NCBI RefSeq assembly: GCF_947242115.1
Contig: NC_074725.1
Location: forward strand, 20,919,398-20,983,397
Reading direction: 5' to 3'
DNA: 64,000 nucleotides
DNA from: Biomphalaria glabrata
Taxonomy: Eukaryota > Mollusca > Gastropoda > Planorbidae
Shown: piece by piece, positions 1-10,459 of the stretch
Layout of the letters: every line of letters begins with the position of its first letter
Numbering within the stretch: the first letter of the stretch is position 1
Made by a program: the position numbers and the translations under genes
Notes under the pieces: generated by a model
Databases searched by the model: none
Told to the model about the DNA's origin: nothing
The model's input: only the letters and a program-made list of their open reading frames with translations

Positions 1-865
1 GACAGCATCACTGTCACTTTGACCGCACTGTCCCTCAGCGACCTGGGAGGTTTGGTCATTCAGCAGGGAAACAACATTCTGTTCTGTCCGTACCTCACTC
101 AGATAGAGCTGAACTTTGTGCCGCTGGACCTCGCCTCGGTTTTCTTCTTTTACCCCCAGGGATACTTTATCCGAGTCAGTGGGTTGATAACTGCGTTTGC
201 GACGTTCGAGCGGTGCATGTCGGTAACAATACCTCTCAGGGTGAAGTCCGTATTTACCAAGAGATTGGCGGTCAGCGTTAACATCTCCATCTTCCTAATC
301 CTGTTACTCTACGTGTTTCCTATCAGCTTCGTGGTCGAGCTAGCGTTCGTCTGGATCCCCGAGACTAACAGGACCATGTTTACAGGATTGGGCCGAAGCA
401 ACACTGACCAGATCATGCACGTCAGCTATTTAATCACCGACCTGGCTCTGCCTTATTTCACATTCCTGGCCATCGTCGTCTGCAACGTCGTCATCACCGT
501 GACCCTCAAGACCAAGGCCAAGTGGAGGACTTCCGTTTCCGGTGTCGGCAAGAGAGATGAGCATGCGTGGAGGCTACGAATGAAGGAGAGGAAGACGGTG
601 GTCATGCTGGTCACCGTGTCCGTCATCTTCATCGCCTGCTTAATCCCGCACTCGGCCATGTTGACAGCGCTAAGTGTGTTCAGGGGGTTGAAGTTTGGCG
701 GTCCCTACTTCCAGATCGCCTGTGTGGTGTATTCCTTCACGTTTTTAATGGAGACTATCAACTGCAGCGTGTCCTGCATCATCTACTATAAGATGAGTAC
801 CAAGTACAGAGTCGTAGCTCAGCAGATGTTCAGGTTTTGGAAGCCCAAACTAAAAACTTTAAAAT

Positions 866-867
<2 letters not shown>
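1..867 (+). CDS. Class A (rhodopsin-like) GPCR, chemosensory/peptide-receptor type, 5' partial
   Basis: The frame is open from base 1 to a TGA at 865-867 (288 codons), so the N-terminus, TM1 and part of TM2 lie upstream of the window. Visible parts in order: end of TM2 (residues 1-20), an extracellular Cys at about residue 29, TM3 ending in FERCMSV (ERC in place of DRY, about residue 70), a hydrophobic TM4, TM5 starting near LALPYF, a basic third loop (RLRMKERK) into TM6 with a CLIPH motif, and TM7 with INCSVSCIIYY in the place of NPxxY, followed by KMSTKYR. These variants are common in expanded gastropod and lophotrochozoan orphan GPCRs related to FMRFamide-type or chemosensory receptors. 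The protein should signal from the plasma membrane; the ligand cannot be read from sequence. No intron is seen in this part. An AC repeat follows the stop directly. Confidence 0.85.

Positions 868-895
<28 letters not shown>
868..895 (+). repeat. (AC)n microsatellite in GPCR 3' UTR
   Basis: An uninterrupted AC dinucleotide run starts right after the GPCR stop codon. Confidence 0.95.
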
Positions 896-898
<3 letters not shown>

Positions 899-1039
899 GA
901 AATAGAAAGCAATATTTATTTTTAAGAAATGTCTTATTTTTAATTTGTGGATCACTTGGCATTTTTACGAGGTCAGAAAATTATATTCCGTGTTTGATTC
1001 TTGATGTTTTGAACAAAACTTTCATTTATTGCGGAAACA

Positions 1040-1045
1040 AATAAA
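1040..1045 (+). promoter_or_regulatory. Candidate polyadenylation signal of the GPCR gene
   Basis: AATAAA lies 173 nt after the GPCR stop on the same strand. It is a reasonable polyA signal, but the region is AT-rich and chance matches are common. Confidence 0.4.
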
Positions 1046-1685
1046 AATATCTAGCCTTTTGGTGAATCCAGTGTGCAGAATGAAAGACGTATTGAAAAGC
1101 TTTATTCTTTTAAAATATATGATACATTTTTTGCACATTTTAACACAACAGAATCCATTGTTCTAAGTTCTTCCGTTTGTTAAATAAATTAATCTTAACT
1201 ATATACTATCCGGACATAACCCGCGGCCTGCTGGCCTTAGTTTGTGTTTACTAATCTAGTGGATTGGATTTAGATGTATGTTAAACTTAGCTAATGATCC
1301 TTTCAAGTTTTTCTCTTTCGCCACGAAAATAAAGGTAGTTTTGCTGAAAATGGGTTTACCAGTTAAGCCAATACATTCATATCTATTAAAAACGAAAGGG
1401 GCGAGAGACGATTAGGATATAAAGTACAACTAAAACGGGTTTACCCGATTTGTTAAATGAAGTACGCCAGGACGTCTAAATTTGCAGATGTAAAGAACGA
1501 ATTTATGTAAAAATGCTTTTGAAACACAAATTTGAAGGTTAATTTTTATTAAACAAATATTGTACTTTCATGTGTCAAAAAACAACAACAAAAAACTATC
1601 TGTGCAAAGTGTAGTTTTAAAAATTATATCTGGATCTAGATCCTTTCGATCTAAACATGGTAAACATGGCCAAGATCCATGAAAT
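1046..1685. other. AT-rich intergenic sequence
   Basis: I see no open frame, RNA gene or recognised repeat here; it is AT-rich spacer after the GPCR gene. Confidence 0.5.
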
Positions 1686-1689
1686 AGTA

Positions 1690-1850
1690 CCACTTTCATA
1701 GAGTTGGGCAACCTTTTATTTTGGAGGGTCTTAAGTTTGTTTTAGGGCTACAATACATACGTCACGGTTCTAGTTAGTACCCAAGGAACATTTATGCCAA
1801 GTTTTATCAAGATTGGTCAAACGGTTTTGATTTCTATGCAGGACACACAT
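1690..1850 (+). repeat. Interspersed repeat, second copy at 33.7-33.9 kb
   Basis: About 160 bp, with a core reading AAGGAACATTTATGCCAAG, then a 'gattggtcaaacggtttt' stretch. It matches the reverse complement of 33690-33890, where the order of blocks is the same. No coding potential is seen, and the family is not identified. It abuts a LINE tail. Confidence 0.6.
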
Positions 1851-1854
1851 ACTT

Positions 1855-2335
1855 GCTCTATGGCATTTTACGTCTCGAGAGACGATCTTTTCCTTTTTGC
1901 AACTTCTTGTGTGACTAACGAGGCCAACCCTTGATACGCAGCTGCGTTCACAGGTTGGGCATATGTAATCACCAGGCGCCGTTGCATTTTCACCCTTCTT
2001 GCTGCTGCTATTGTGTATGGCATCTGCAAACCGAGACCCTTCCTTTATGCTCTCTCTCCATGTGAATTTATCCACTGCTACTCTTTCCCAGCTGCTTGTG
2101 TCGATTTTGAAGATCTTCATGTCGCGTTTGCATTCATCCATATACCGTAAAAGTGGGCGACCAGCGGCTCTCCTGCCTTCTATTAGATCGTCATACAGAA
2201 TGTCTTGTGGAGGTCAACCTACTGGCATTCTACAAACGTGACCAAGCCAGCCAAGGCGTCTGCTGCTGATAACAGAGCGGATGTCCTGGTAGCAGCTCTT
2301 CTTAACGCCATTAACATTGTTTAAAGATCTCCAAT
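1855..2335 (-). mobile_element. RTE-like LINE, 3' end of ORF2 with C2H2 tail (decayed)
   Basis: Read on the minus strand, this encodes the end of a LINE polyprotein: RRLGWLGHVCRMP, then GRRAAGRPLLRYMDECKRD, a TSSWERVAVDK segment, and a C2H2-like tail CPTCERSCVSRVGLVSHTRSC. The 'WxGHV' and 'GRPxxRYxD' signatures followed by a zinc-finger tail mark RTE-like LINEs of molluscs and other animals. The piece is 5'-truncated (no reverse transcriptase domain) and carries an in-frame stop just after CRMPVG. A copy on the other strand lies at 10460-10830. Confidence 0.75.
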
Positions 2336-2429
2336 ACCATATATCTAGATCCAGTTTTCTATTTTTTTAATGTGTCTGGATCTTTAACACGAAACAGAGG
2401 TTATTTAATATACTCTGAGTAGATTTATA

Positions 2430-2520
2430 CATGCACATATGCTAACCACGTGACACCCTCGTTAACCGTCATCTTTCCTATTGATCGCAAGGTCTGAAAG
2501 AGGAACTTCGCTTTTTATTT
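2430..2520 (+). mobile_element. SINE family I, 3' fragment
   Basis: The sequence from 'aaccacgtgacaccctcg' through 'gcaaggtctgaaagaggaac' matches the last third of the SINE at 21888-22190. The tRNA-like head is missing. Confidence 0.6.
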
Positions 2521-2685
2521 ATCTTTACATTGAAGTTCACGGGCTATCAACATATATATAAAAAATAAACATTAGCTTGAATTTTTCTTGTGCACTTATA
2601 ACCTGTATCTGGTAATTACAGATGTCCAACCTGTGACCGCAGACAGTGCCATAGTCGATCAGGGCTCACAACGTCCCACCCCAAC

Positions 2686-2693
2686 GCCATGGG
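2686..2693 (+). repeat. Target-site duplication, left copy
   Basis: GCCATGGG stands immediately before the left end of the element at 2694 and is repeated exactly at 3981-3988. Confidence 0.8.
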
Positions 2694-3980
2694 CAGGGTC
2701 GGACTGGGTATCAAAATCGGCCCGGGCATTACCATATAAACCGGCCCACAAATGAATGGCATGTCTTATCATGGGCGTAGTCACGAGTTTTTTTTTTCGG
2801 TGGGAGCGAATTTTTCTACCCCTCTCTGCAATGTATAAGTATGTAATTAATCTTCATTACATTCTGACATTTCCTTCTTTCGGACGTTTTTTTTTAGCCT
2901 AGAATAGGTTCTTTTAATTAGTGGAAAGACAGTTCACACCACCAAGGACGGAGAGTCTGGGGGAGCGCTGTGAGCTCCCCCAGCTTGGTCCGGGGCGAAG
3001 ACCCGGATCCAAGCATTATTTCCTTATTTATTTTCTTCTGCTAAAATATTGAAAAACCAAATCTACTATTCATTGCATTTACTTAATTGAGTCGAGCGGC
3101 TGGTAGAAAATGGTAACAAAAGTGTTGCTTTTGTTTTGATATGGGGCGGGGAGGGGTCGGGATAACCACAAAACCCATTTTGGCTACGCTTAGGAAATTC
3201 GGTGACTGTAGTTTGCTTAAGTTGGCTGCACTGTGGCATTAAGTAATTTTTTTTCAGACAATGAGGTCTGAGGCAAGTGATGATTTGAACCCCCATCCTT
3301 TCGGCTACGCCCTAGTGTCATATTAAAGGTGTAAGCCTAATTCTCTTCAAAATATATGCAGTCTCTTTATTTCTTCTAGATAGAGTGAAATATTTAATTG
3401 TGAGTTTGTTCTTCCACGTTTGGCGGGTGCGTCAGCCTTCTCATTTCCTTCTAGTTCTATATGTGCTGGTATCAATTGTATCCGTTAAAGAGATTGTCGC
3501 CCCTATTTTTTATTTCTGCGTTATATCAATGTTTTCTAACTTAACCTCTCTCACCCCTCTTTTTCGTTAAATGACAATGGAACCATCTAAAGACGGGTAG
3601 GGAAGGAACAAAAACAAAAGGGAGTGCCATCAAACGTACATGCCGATCAGCAAAATGATTAGGCCAAACACAACCTCGAAGACATCAAAGCAGTATTGAA
3701 GTTCATGCCGCTCGTGCGTAGCAAAAAGTACGGTGTAACGTTTTGCAAATGATAATAATTGGCTACAGTGTATATTGTAAATGTTGGACATTCTTGTTAA
3801 ATTTCAAACAAAAAAATAATAAATAAAGCGTGTTCGGGCATTTGTGTCTAGCTGCTTCTCACTATTTTTTAAAAGTTGTCTGCATTGAAAAAAAAATTAT
3901 TTGATCGCGACCGGACCGGCCCATTCGGTACCGGCCCACCGGACATTTTCCCGTTTGCCCATATAGCCAGTCCGCCCCTG
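2694..3980. mobile_element. Non-autonomous hAT-like DNA transposon with perfect 8-bp TSD
   Basis: The left end CAGGGTCGGACTGG and the inverted right end (reads CAGGGGCGGACTGG on the minus strand) agree at all but one base over the first 14. Both ends continue into GC-rich subterminal sequence with 'cggccc' blocks, in an otherwise AT-rich region. The 8-bp flanking duplication GCCATGGG is exact, which fits the hAT superfamily. No transposase frame is visible, so the element would be moved in trans. It holds a second element at about 2774-3312. Length is 1287 bp. A separate right end of the same family lies at 10970-11048. Confidence 0.75.
2774..3312. mobile_element. MITE-like element nested in the hAT-like element
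   Basis: The left end begins with GGGCGTAGTCACGAG and the right end, inverted, reads AGGGCGTAGCCGAAAGG; the first 8-10 bases pair. Inside is a GC-rich palindromic stretch around 2955-3000 (gggggagcgctgtgagctcccc). No frame is coding. The boundaries are approximate and I see no clean target duplication. Confidence 0.4.
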
Positions 3981-3988
3981 GCCATGGG
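3981..3988 (+). repeat. Target-site duplication, right copy
   Basis: GCCATGGG, an exact copy of 2686-2693, directly after the right end of the element. Confidence 0.8.
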
Positions 3989-4134
3989 CAATAGTCAAAT
4001 ACCAAGTCTACAACTCAGACTCGACGACTCCAGCAGAGTCCCAAGCCTGCGTCTATGACACCAATATAGCGCATCCTTAGAAACTAAAACTAACAAAACC
4101 TTATGGTGCACAAAAGAATATACCAAGCAAGATG

Positions 4135-4265
4135 CGCACGACAACCATTAGAGTTTTGTGGACTCAAGGGCATTCTAAAAATCCCGAAATTCAAAATTTC
4201 AGTTTTCATCGAGATTTGAACTCGGGACCTCTTGGTTCGGAAGCCAAGCACTTTGCGTCCTCAAA
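4135..4265 (-). mobile_element. SINE family I, 5' part
   Basis: On the minus strand the tRNA-like head reads 'gcttggcttccgaaccaaga' followed by a B-box-like 'gagttcaaatctcgatgaa' and the 'gagtccac' block. It matches the heads at 21888 and 24916 and is diverged and truncated. Confidence 0.65.
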
Positions 4266-4429
4266 TGTAACTTTTGACAAACGTATCATTATCTTGTTTT
4301 ATGAAAGGAGAAGGGTCTGTCTGTGGCTATTGTTATTGCCAATACCCTTCATGGGGCAGCATCATGCTATAACGTCGCCTGTGCTCTAGCCAGAGTTTAG
4401 ATAAAATAAAGTAAAACTTTGACAAAGCT

Positions 4430-4445
4430 TGTATTAGCTCACCCC

Positions 4446-4476
<31 letters not shown>

Positions 4477-4760
4477 AGGATTCTCTTTTCACCCACTTCC
4501 CATTCTCGGATCAAGTTAAAACTTTGTACTATTCATTGTCGATGACAAAACATGAATAAATAAAAAACATTTACCAATTAGTAAATTAATTAATTTTGGT
4601 GTTTTTAGAAAAAGGGAAAATAAATCTAGTAGTAGTAAGAGATACTTCCCTTATATAAGCTTTTCTTTTTTTTTTAAGTGTTAAAAAATATATATTTTGG
4701 TAGTTTTTAAATTTGTGTCCGATTTAATTCTGCCAAGTCCCACAAACTCATAATGCTAGT
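4430..4760 (+). repeat. Interspersed repeat with (CTGT)n, shared with 17.0 and 56.6 kb
   Basis: Seven CTGT units (4449-4477) are followed by a conserved block containing CCCATTCTCGGATCAAGTT. The same block is found inverted at 16990-17110 and direct at 56540-56660, each next to CTGT-type repeats. It is a middle-repetitive family of unknown class without a reading frame. Confidence 0.65.
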
Positions 4761-4865
4761 TTAAAGAATCTACTTGACAGAAAAGATGTTTCACTTATCA
4801 TAGTGTAGCTTCGCATTAAATAGTAGGTATGAGGCCCAAAAGTGACATGATCCGTAAGGGGTTGG

Positions 4866-5046
4866 GCAGAGGCGTAGATATGGTGGGGGGAGGGAGGGGG
4901 AGAATTTGAAAATTCCCCCTGGCCCCCACTTGAAGCAGGCCCCCAAATGAGTGTTTTTTTACATTAAATATTTAATATTACTCCAAATTCCAGGGGCCTC
5001 AAAACAGGTCCCCGCATGATGAAAAATTCCTAGCTACGCCACTGAG
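4866..5046. mobile_element. MITE, GGCGTAG-ended family, copy 1
   Basis: The left end reads GAGGCGTAGATATGG, and the right end, inverted, reads CAGTGGCGTAGCTAGG. A second copy at 18390-18580 has the same internal blocks: purine-rich 'gggggagaatt', 'ttacattaaatatt', 'caggggcc', 'gatgaaaaattc'. Length is about 180 bp with no coding capacity. The superfamily is not assigned because no reliable target duplication is visible. Confidence 0.7.
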
Positions 5047-5049
5047 AGG

Positions 5050-5960
5050 GGGCTTTATTGTGTAAGTCAACCTAAGAGTTGATATCGATCCCATAGGAGC
5101 ATGAAGTCGCGCATGTCATTTTTTTTTTAAAATCTTTTATATTTCCTGTCAGGTATTTAAACAGGGGGTGCATGAGAAGCTATTTATAGCATTAATCTGG
5201 TTTGGAAATTTCGATGTATTAGTTTCCATTTCGTTTTAAAAGTAACTTTAATATTCAAAAAGGCCTAGACTTATTTTATGTTTGACGTTCTGTCAGACTT
5301 AGTAGGCTGGTCGGCACGCTTGTTATTGTTATAACAGAGGAGTCATTCTTCATATTCTATCTGTAATTAATGCGAAATGTACTTGAATTGTTAATTTCTC
5401 CTGGAAAATTCTTTGGCCTGTTTTTAACTGCTTTGTCTTATAAATAGATTTGGAGTATGTGTACTTGGGCTAAGCGTGCTCAATTTCCAAGTCGTCCTTT
5501 AGATACTTAAAACACTTAATGGTAATGACGTGTGGTGTCCGCCGATCATCAAACCGTTCACATTGACAATATTTCCCATGTGCTATAATCACAAAGAACA
5601 AGCTTCGTGCCGGATTTTTTAACTGGTAAGCATCTAAATACATAATGTTACGCACTTACAACACATGCCATTTAATTCTGGGGCACTGATGAGGATAAAT
5701 GTTTATTCGTATCAAGGAAATTAAAAAACAAACAAACAACTTAAATATGGTCCATACTTAAAATGTGTTTGGTAAATTGAAAAGTTTGTGTACTTTATGC
5801 TGGTCACGTGGCACTTTTGTTTAACGTTGGCGACCGAAACTGTGATTCTATATTTATCATCCTGAAAGTCTACAAAAGAAGTATAGGCCTAAGTACTTAA
5901 TTATCAAATATATTTATGACCGTTTATTTTTTGTCGCGATCCATAAGTGTATTTTGGTAT
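5050..5960. other. Intergenic, no gene seen
   Basis: AT-rich spacer. The only recognisable scrap is a short SINE family I piece around 5795-5815 ('tgctggtcacgtggcac'). Confidence 0.5.
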
Positions 5961-5977
5961 AGATCTATAGAGCAATT

Positions 5978-6122
5978 CAGGCAGTAATGGGGCTTCTTCT
6001 TCCTTAAGGCCGTTTGGAATCGGTTGCCTGAATCAGTCTGGAAAACCACCGACTTAACAGAGTTTAAGGCACCGATTAATCTGCAAGATGTAAAGAACTT
6101 AGGGTAGTTCTTTGAGGGGCGT
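5978..6122 (+). mobile_element. CR1/Jockey-like LINE (family A), end of ORF2
   Basis: The plus-strand frame reads FFFLKAVWNRLPESVWKTTD, then LTEFKAPINLQDVKNLG and a stop. This is the C-terminal 'SA.R.WN.LPE....LxxFK' signature of LINE polyproteins and matches the end of the larger copy at 11682-12960. It is 5'-truncated. Confidence 0.65.
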
Positions 6123-6639
6123 AATTTAATGCCCCAACTGTAGATCCTTACAAGCGTACATGTGTTATAAAGTACACTCAACGAAGGAGTAGAAAATTAG
6201 TATTTATTTACAGCCAACAATGGCACATATAATATGGAATACATAATCATCAATACTAAAAGTACTAAATGTGCCCAAATTAAATATTCTAGGACGCCTA
6301 GATGTAATAATAGATTACATAAGGGTATCATGACACAACATAGCATTACCCCAAATATTCAGTTTGGGTTTGAGTTTTGAGATTAGGCACATCGGCATAA
6401 TTTAGGCCATGTCGTGCCTGTAATCCTTTAAGGATCGGTACGCACACATAGCAAGAATAGTAATAGAACATCTCCTTACTCTAGGCATAATAACCGATAA
6501 ATCAATCACCAACACCCTACTCAGACCAGGTCAGCTCTCCAAATAACTAGACTGACCACAGGAAAAACCTTATTGTCCCGCCTTGAAAACCCCGTGCTCA
6601 AACAGTTCGCAACTCACTACTAATAAAAAAAATAAACAC

Positions 6640-6662
6640 ACATCCACACACACACACACACA
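6640..6662 (+). repeat. (AC)n microsatellite
   Basis: A short AC-rich run with one or two interruptions. Confidence 0.8.
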
Positions 6663-6707
6663 ATCTGACATCTTACACACTCCTGCTCTTGACACCAGAC
6701 TCTAGAT

Positions 6708-6785
6708 TGTTGCATGAAATGCGCACGACGCAATTATCTTCTCTTTTGAAGTAACGTCTGTAATTTTAAAGATAAATAGTCTGGA
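6708..6785 (+). mobile_element. LINE family A 3'-UTR fragment
   Basis: 'Cttttgaagtaacgtctgta' and its flanks match the 3' end of the copy at 60715-60875, where the same block precedes an (AAGAT)n tail. Confidence 0.55.
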
Positions 6786-6795
6786 CCATCTACAT

Positions 6796-7300
6796 CAGGG
6801 GTTCCCACACTTTTTGTCTCGTAGACCCCTTGCCATGTTGTCCGGTATTCGGAAGACCCCCCGGCTTAGCTTATATTTCATTTTTGAACATTTATCAACG
6901 CCGTGGAGTGTATAGTCTAAATTTATTATCTTTTTTAAAGATTCAGCCATGTTATTATTAGTCACCTGTAGTGACGTGTATACCGAATTAAAGCACCCTT
7001 TTCCGATATTGTTTTGTGATCTCTGTTGAGGAAATGCCGAGAGATATTAGAAATAGTCTGAGATAGCAAGACGTCTGCAGACGAGGCTCAACAAATAATC
7101 CTTGCAAGGTTGTTGTTATTTCCTCACATTGTATCAAGATAACCTTCTCTGCCATTCAAAACGGAGCGTGTAATGTTTAGGATACTCAATGGTTTCATAC
7201 GTGACGTTCTAAAGGCCATACAGTTTCTATATTGGCATGTTCATCAGGTGTAAACACGAATTACTAAGTCTTCTATGGCAGAGGTTCTCAAACTTTTTTG
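6796..7300 (+). mobile_element. Two hAT-type terminal sequences in the same orientation
   Basis: CAGGGGTTCCCACACTTTTT at 6796 and CAGAGGTTCTCAAACTTTTT at 7279 both resemble the widespread hAT end CAGGGGTTCTCAAAC. They point the same way, and no matching inverted ends were found, so these are left ends of truncated or badly decayed elements rather than one whole element. Confidence 0.5.
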
Positions 7301-7832
7301 ACCCTGTGACTTGTCCACGGACTCTTAAGTAAAAAAGCTACATAAATTTAGAAAATCTTTGTTTAATCAGAATTTGTAGTATGTTTAAACATTAATTTAG
7401 GTTCCTCATTTGTGGACATCACAAAAAGCTGCTCCTATTTAAGTTTGGATTCATCTGTGATTTAAATCTGACTTTGTCCACGCTCTGTAGGACTCAATAA
7501 CCAGTCAGGAATATTCAAGTGAAAAATGTTTTCAAATGTTTGATCTAGGCCGTCATAGAATAGTACGTAATAGACATATTAAACAGCAGTGAGGGGAGAG
7601 TGGATTATTATTTAAATTATCCGATCGAATAAACTGGCTTTTAGCGAAGAAATTTTAATTGTATTCAATTTCGGCCCACCATTTGATATGCAAAAAAAAA
7701 CGCAACGCATGTAAGCAAACATGGGATATAAATAGACTTAGGTGCTATAGGAAATCTCAATTTGTAAAATAAAAAAAATTATTAAAAAAAGACCTACAGT
7801 GCAGTCGTAATCTAATAGCTATTTTAAACATT
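7300..7832. other. AT-rich sequence after the hAT-type end
   Basis: Probably the body of the decayed element that begins at 7279; no reading frame or right end is seen. Confidence 0.3.
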
Positions 7833-7834
7833 AT

Positions 7835-8566
7835 TTTGGTAGGTTCCCGGTCATTTCATCCCCTGGTCATTTCATCCCCTGGTCATTTCATCCCCTGGTC
7901 ATTTCATCCCCTGGTCATTTCATCCCCTGGTCATTTCATCCCCTGGTCATTTCATCCCCTGGTCATTTCATCCCCTGGTCATTTCATCCCCTATTTTTTT
8001 CATCATCTGATCATTTTATTTAACAAATAGTTATTGTAAAAATTATGAAATGAGCAAAATTTAATATATTCATTTTTTTTATGACAAAACAAATGACTTT
8101 AACAATTTAACATGTATAAATATAGAGGTAATGTGAACAAAAGTCAGCCTTTATTAGAACAAAAAAATAAAACCTTATTTCAAGGCTAAAAATGACTCAC
8201 CCAATATCAAGAAAGAGCGATTGAAAAATAAAATAAAGTGAAACGTGGTTGTACTTTCACTACACTTTGGCCTTTGATGATAAGTTATCAGCGGCACGGT
8301 CATAATTATTGTAATCGCACTTCTATCTCTCAAGGATTTCCACTACTTGCACCACACCTTGGCCTTTGATCATTACGTCATGCACTATAAACGCTTTAGT
8401 AACATGTCAAAAATATCAAAAAAGCATTCTACATAATCATATTTATTTAATAGATAAAATGAGGGATTAAAGTCAAAGCCTTACCAGCATAATTCAACAA
8501 TCAAAAAAGAATAATATTTAATTGGGGATGAAGTGACCGGGGATGAAGTGACCGATCACCAATTTG
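7835..8566. mobile_element. Foldback-like element with tandem-repeat arm
   Basis: The left arm holds nine exact copies of a 16-bp unit (ggtcatttcatcccct, 7849-7992). The right arm at 8524-8553 holds two inverted 15-bp versions (ggtcacttcatcccc on the minus strand). Outside both arms stands an inverted TTGGT. The interior has a direct repeat around 'ccttggcctttgat' (about 8268 and 8362). Tandem units inside inverted arms are typical of foldback elements and some MITEs. The open frame across the left array is a by-product of the repeat and is not a gene. Confidence 0.6.
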
Positions 8567-8587
8567 GTATAACGTAAAGAGTAAAGC

Positions 8588-8760
8588 CTAACACTAGATG
8601 GCTGCCTGGTCGTGTGTTATGCGCTCTGGAGTATCGTCTCGATGGTCTCAGGTTTGAATTCTGCCTGCCTCCCACTCTTCCTCCCCCTGGTTTCCGTCTT
8701 TCCTGTGGGATGCATAGACTATATTGAAGTAACAACCAAACCAATGAAACCATGTAAAAA
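8588..8760 (+). mobile_element. SINE family II
   Basis: The tRNA-like head 'ggctgcctggtcgtgtgtta' is followed by 'ctctggagtatcgtctcgat', a degenerate B-box 'aggtttgaattctgcc', and the family's 'gtgggatg' body block. Relatives lie at 19125, 42425, 47005 and 59250. Confidence 0.7.
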
Positions 8761-8764
8761 CAAT

Positions 8765-9435
8765 CATCATCATCACATCATCTCTGCATGTGATCCCTTC
8801 TGGGGCATAGATCACCAACCAGCTTCCTCCAGGCATCTCGGTTCTGGGCGAGTCTCTCCAACTGTCCTCACGTGTTGCCCATCTTCTTGGAATCTGCTTC
8901 CAAATAGCGGCGCCATGTATTCCTGGGCAGTCCCCTCTTCCTGCTTCCTTGGGGGTTCAAGGTTAAGAATTGCCCTGTTTTGTTGGATGCAGGCTTTTGA
9001 ATGGTGTTGCCAATCCATCTCCAGCGTCTCTGAATGATATCTACTTCAATGGGCTGCTGTTTTGTTCTTTGCCACAATTCCTCATTCGAAATCTTGTCTG
9101 GCCAGCGGATCATAAGAATCTTCCTCAGGCAGGATTTTTTTCATGGTGGTGATGGTGGTTCTCCAGGTCTCTGCTCCATATAGTAGTATTGGCTTAACAA
9201 TGGTGTTAAAGAGCCTAATCTTGGTGGTGGTGCTTTTTTCCTTAGATCCCCAGGTGTTCTTCAGCTGATGGAAGGCTGCTCGAGCTTTACCAATGCGGGT
9301 TCTAACATCTGCATCTGTTCCTCCATGGTGGTCTATAATACTGCCGAGATAGGTGTAGCTTTCCACCTCTTCCAGCTCCTCACCTTGGACTGTAATGGGT
9401 GTATTGTTGGATGCCATGTAAAAATAAAACAACCG
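8765..9435 (-). mobile_element. RTE-type LINE, 3' part of ORF2
   Basis: The minus strand encodes the post-RT region of an RTE polyprotein in two frames: EELEEVESYTYLGSIIDHHG, GTDADVRTRIGKARAAFHQL, then ILLYGAETWRTT, and after a frameshift near 9100 EVDIIQRRWRWIGNTIQKP and RKRGLPRNTWRRYLE. 'YLGSI', 'R..KA..AF..L' and 'RW.WIG' are RTE/BovB hallmarks. The copy starts after the catalytic RT motifs, so it is 5'-truncated. The low-coordinate end shows a 'catcatcatcac' stretch that fits an (ATC)-type RTE tail. Confidence 0.8.
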
Positions 9436-9439
9436 GAAA

Positions 9440-10455
9440 ATTTGAAACCGAAGCCACGTGAAACGTTCTTGTGACAGAGAAATGTCTTCAGCAGGAACTC
9501 TCGCTTTTTAGCATTTTCTTTATATGCAGAAACGTGGAGAAAACTTAGTTCACAAGTCAATTACGTATATTTCAGCGCTAGCACTAACTCACAAACTTAG
9601 TTGATGATTTCAAAATAATTGTACCCTCCATTCAGAACTAGCCATTGGGGCAGTTACTACAGGGCAGCACTCTTTGCTATCATCTCCATAAAACCATTTC
9701 CACAATAGACATCGTTCTTCAATTCCAAACCGTCATATTTTAATTCATCATTTCGTTACCTATAATTTGAATGCTTCTCGGGTAAATCAACGTCCAAAAA
9801 TAATATTGTACTCTACGGTTCTGCTGATCGCATTTAGACATATTTGAAGTTGAAAGCGCATATGTATATCCATGAATTCGAGCGTTTAAGTCTGTAACTT
9901 TGTGGATAGGAGTTTGTGTATCTACGTGGTCTATAGTGACAGGATCTCCAGGAGCAAATGTTTGGAATGTCCCTTGGTGAACGTTGTCATGAGATTCAGC
10001 CACGTTCCTGAAGTGTTTGTGCGACTTGGGGAGGAAATCAAAGTCATTTGACTGCATCCTTTGGCAGAGGACTCCAGCAGTGTTTTGCTTTTTTTTTTTT
10101 TATCTCACAATTGTTTTCTTTACCTTTTCCTTTCGATTTCTATTTGTTTACATGTTTAACTGTTTTACTAATAATTGTGATTTGAAAATGATTTCATGGC
10201 TGAGAAATCATGTCGTCTAGCCGCGAGCTGACCAGTCCTATTATATAATGCACATTAGAGAGGACAATGTCTGAGTGAATTTTAGTAATACATAGGGTCA
10301 ACAGACTGCTGTAAATATAACTACATCATAACATGAGAGAAAACTTCCTAATTTTAAGTTCAGGGTCCCGTTTTTTATTCCCACGAGTAAGTTCACACTA
10401 GTTCGACTTCTATAGGACTATAAAAACATAAGTCTTTATGTTGTTTGTTAATCTC
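9440..10455. other. Intergenic, no gene supported
   Basis: A 105-codon minus frame at 9740-10057 shows no family signature I can defend; the rest is AT-rich spacer. Confidence 0.4.
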
Positions 10456-10459
10456 TTAG

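Noticed and set aside
7836-8030. 64-codon frame rich in SFHPLVISSPG repeats
   Set aside because: It is only the translation of the 16-bp tandem units in the foldback-like arm.
9740-10057. 105-codon minus-strand frame with a FAPGDPVTI-like stretch
   Set aside because: It is faintly like the tail of an LTR-element integrase, but the match is short and nothing around it (ends or other domains) supports an element. Not annotated.
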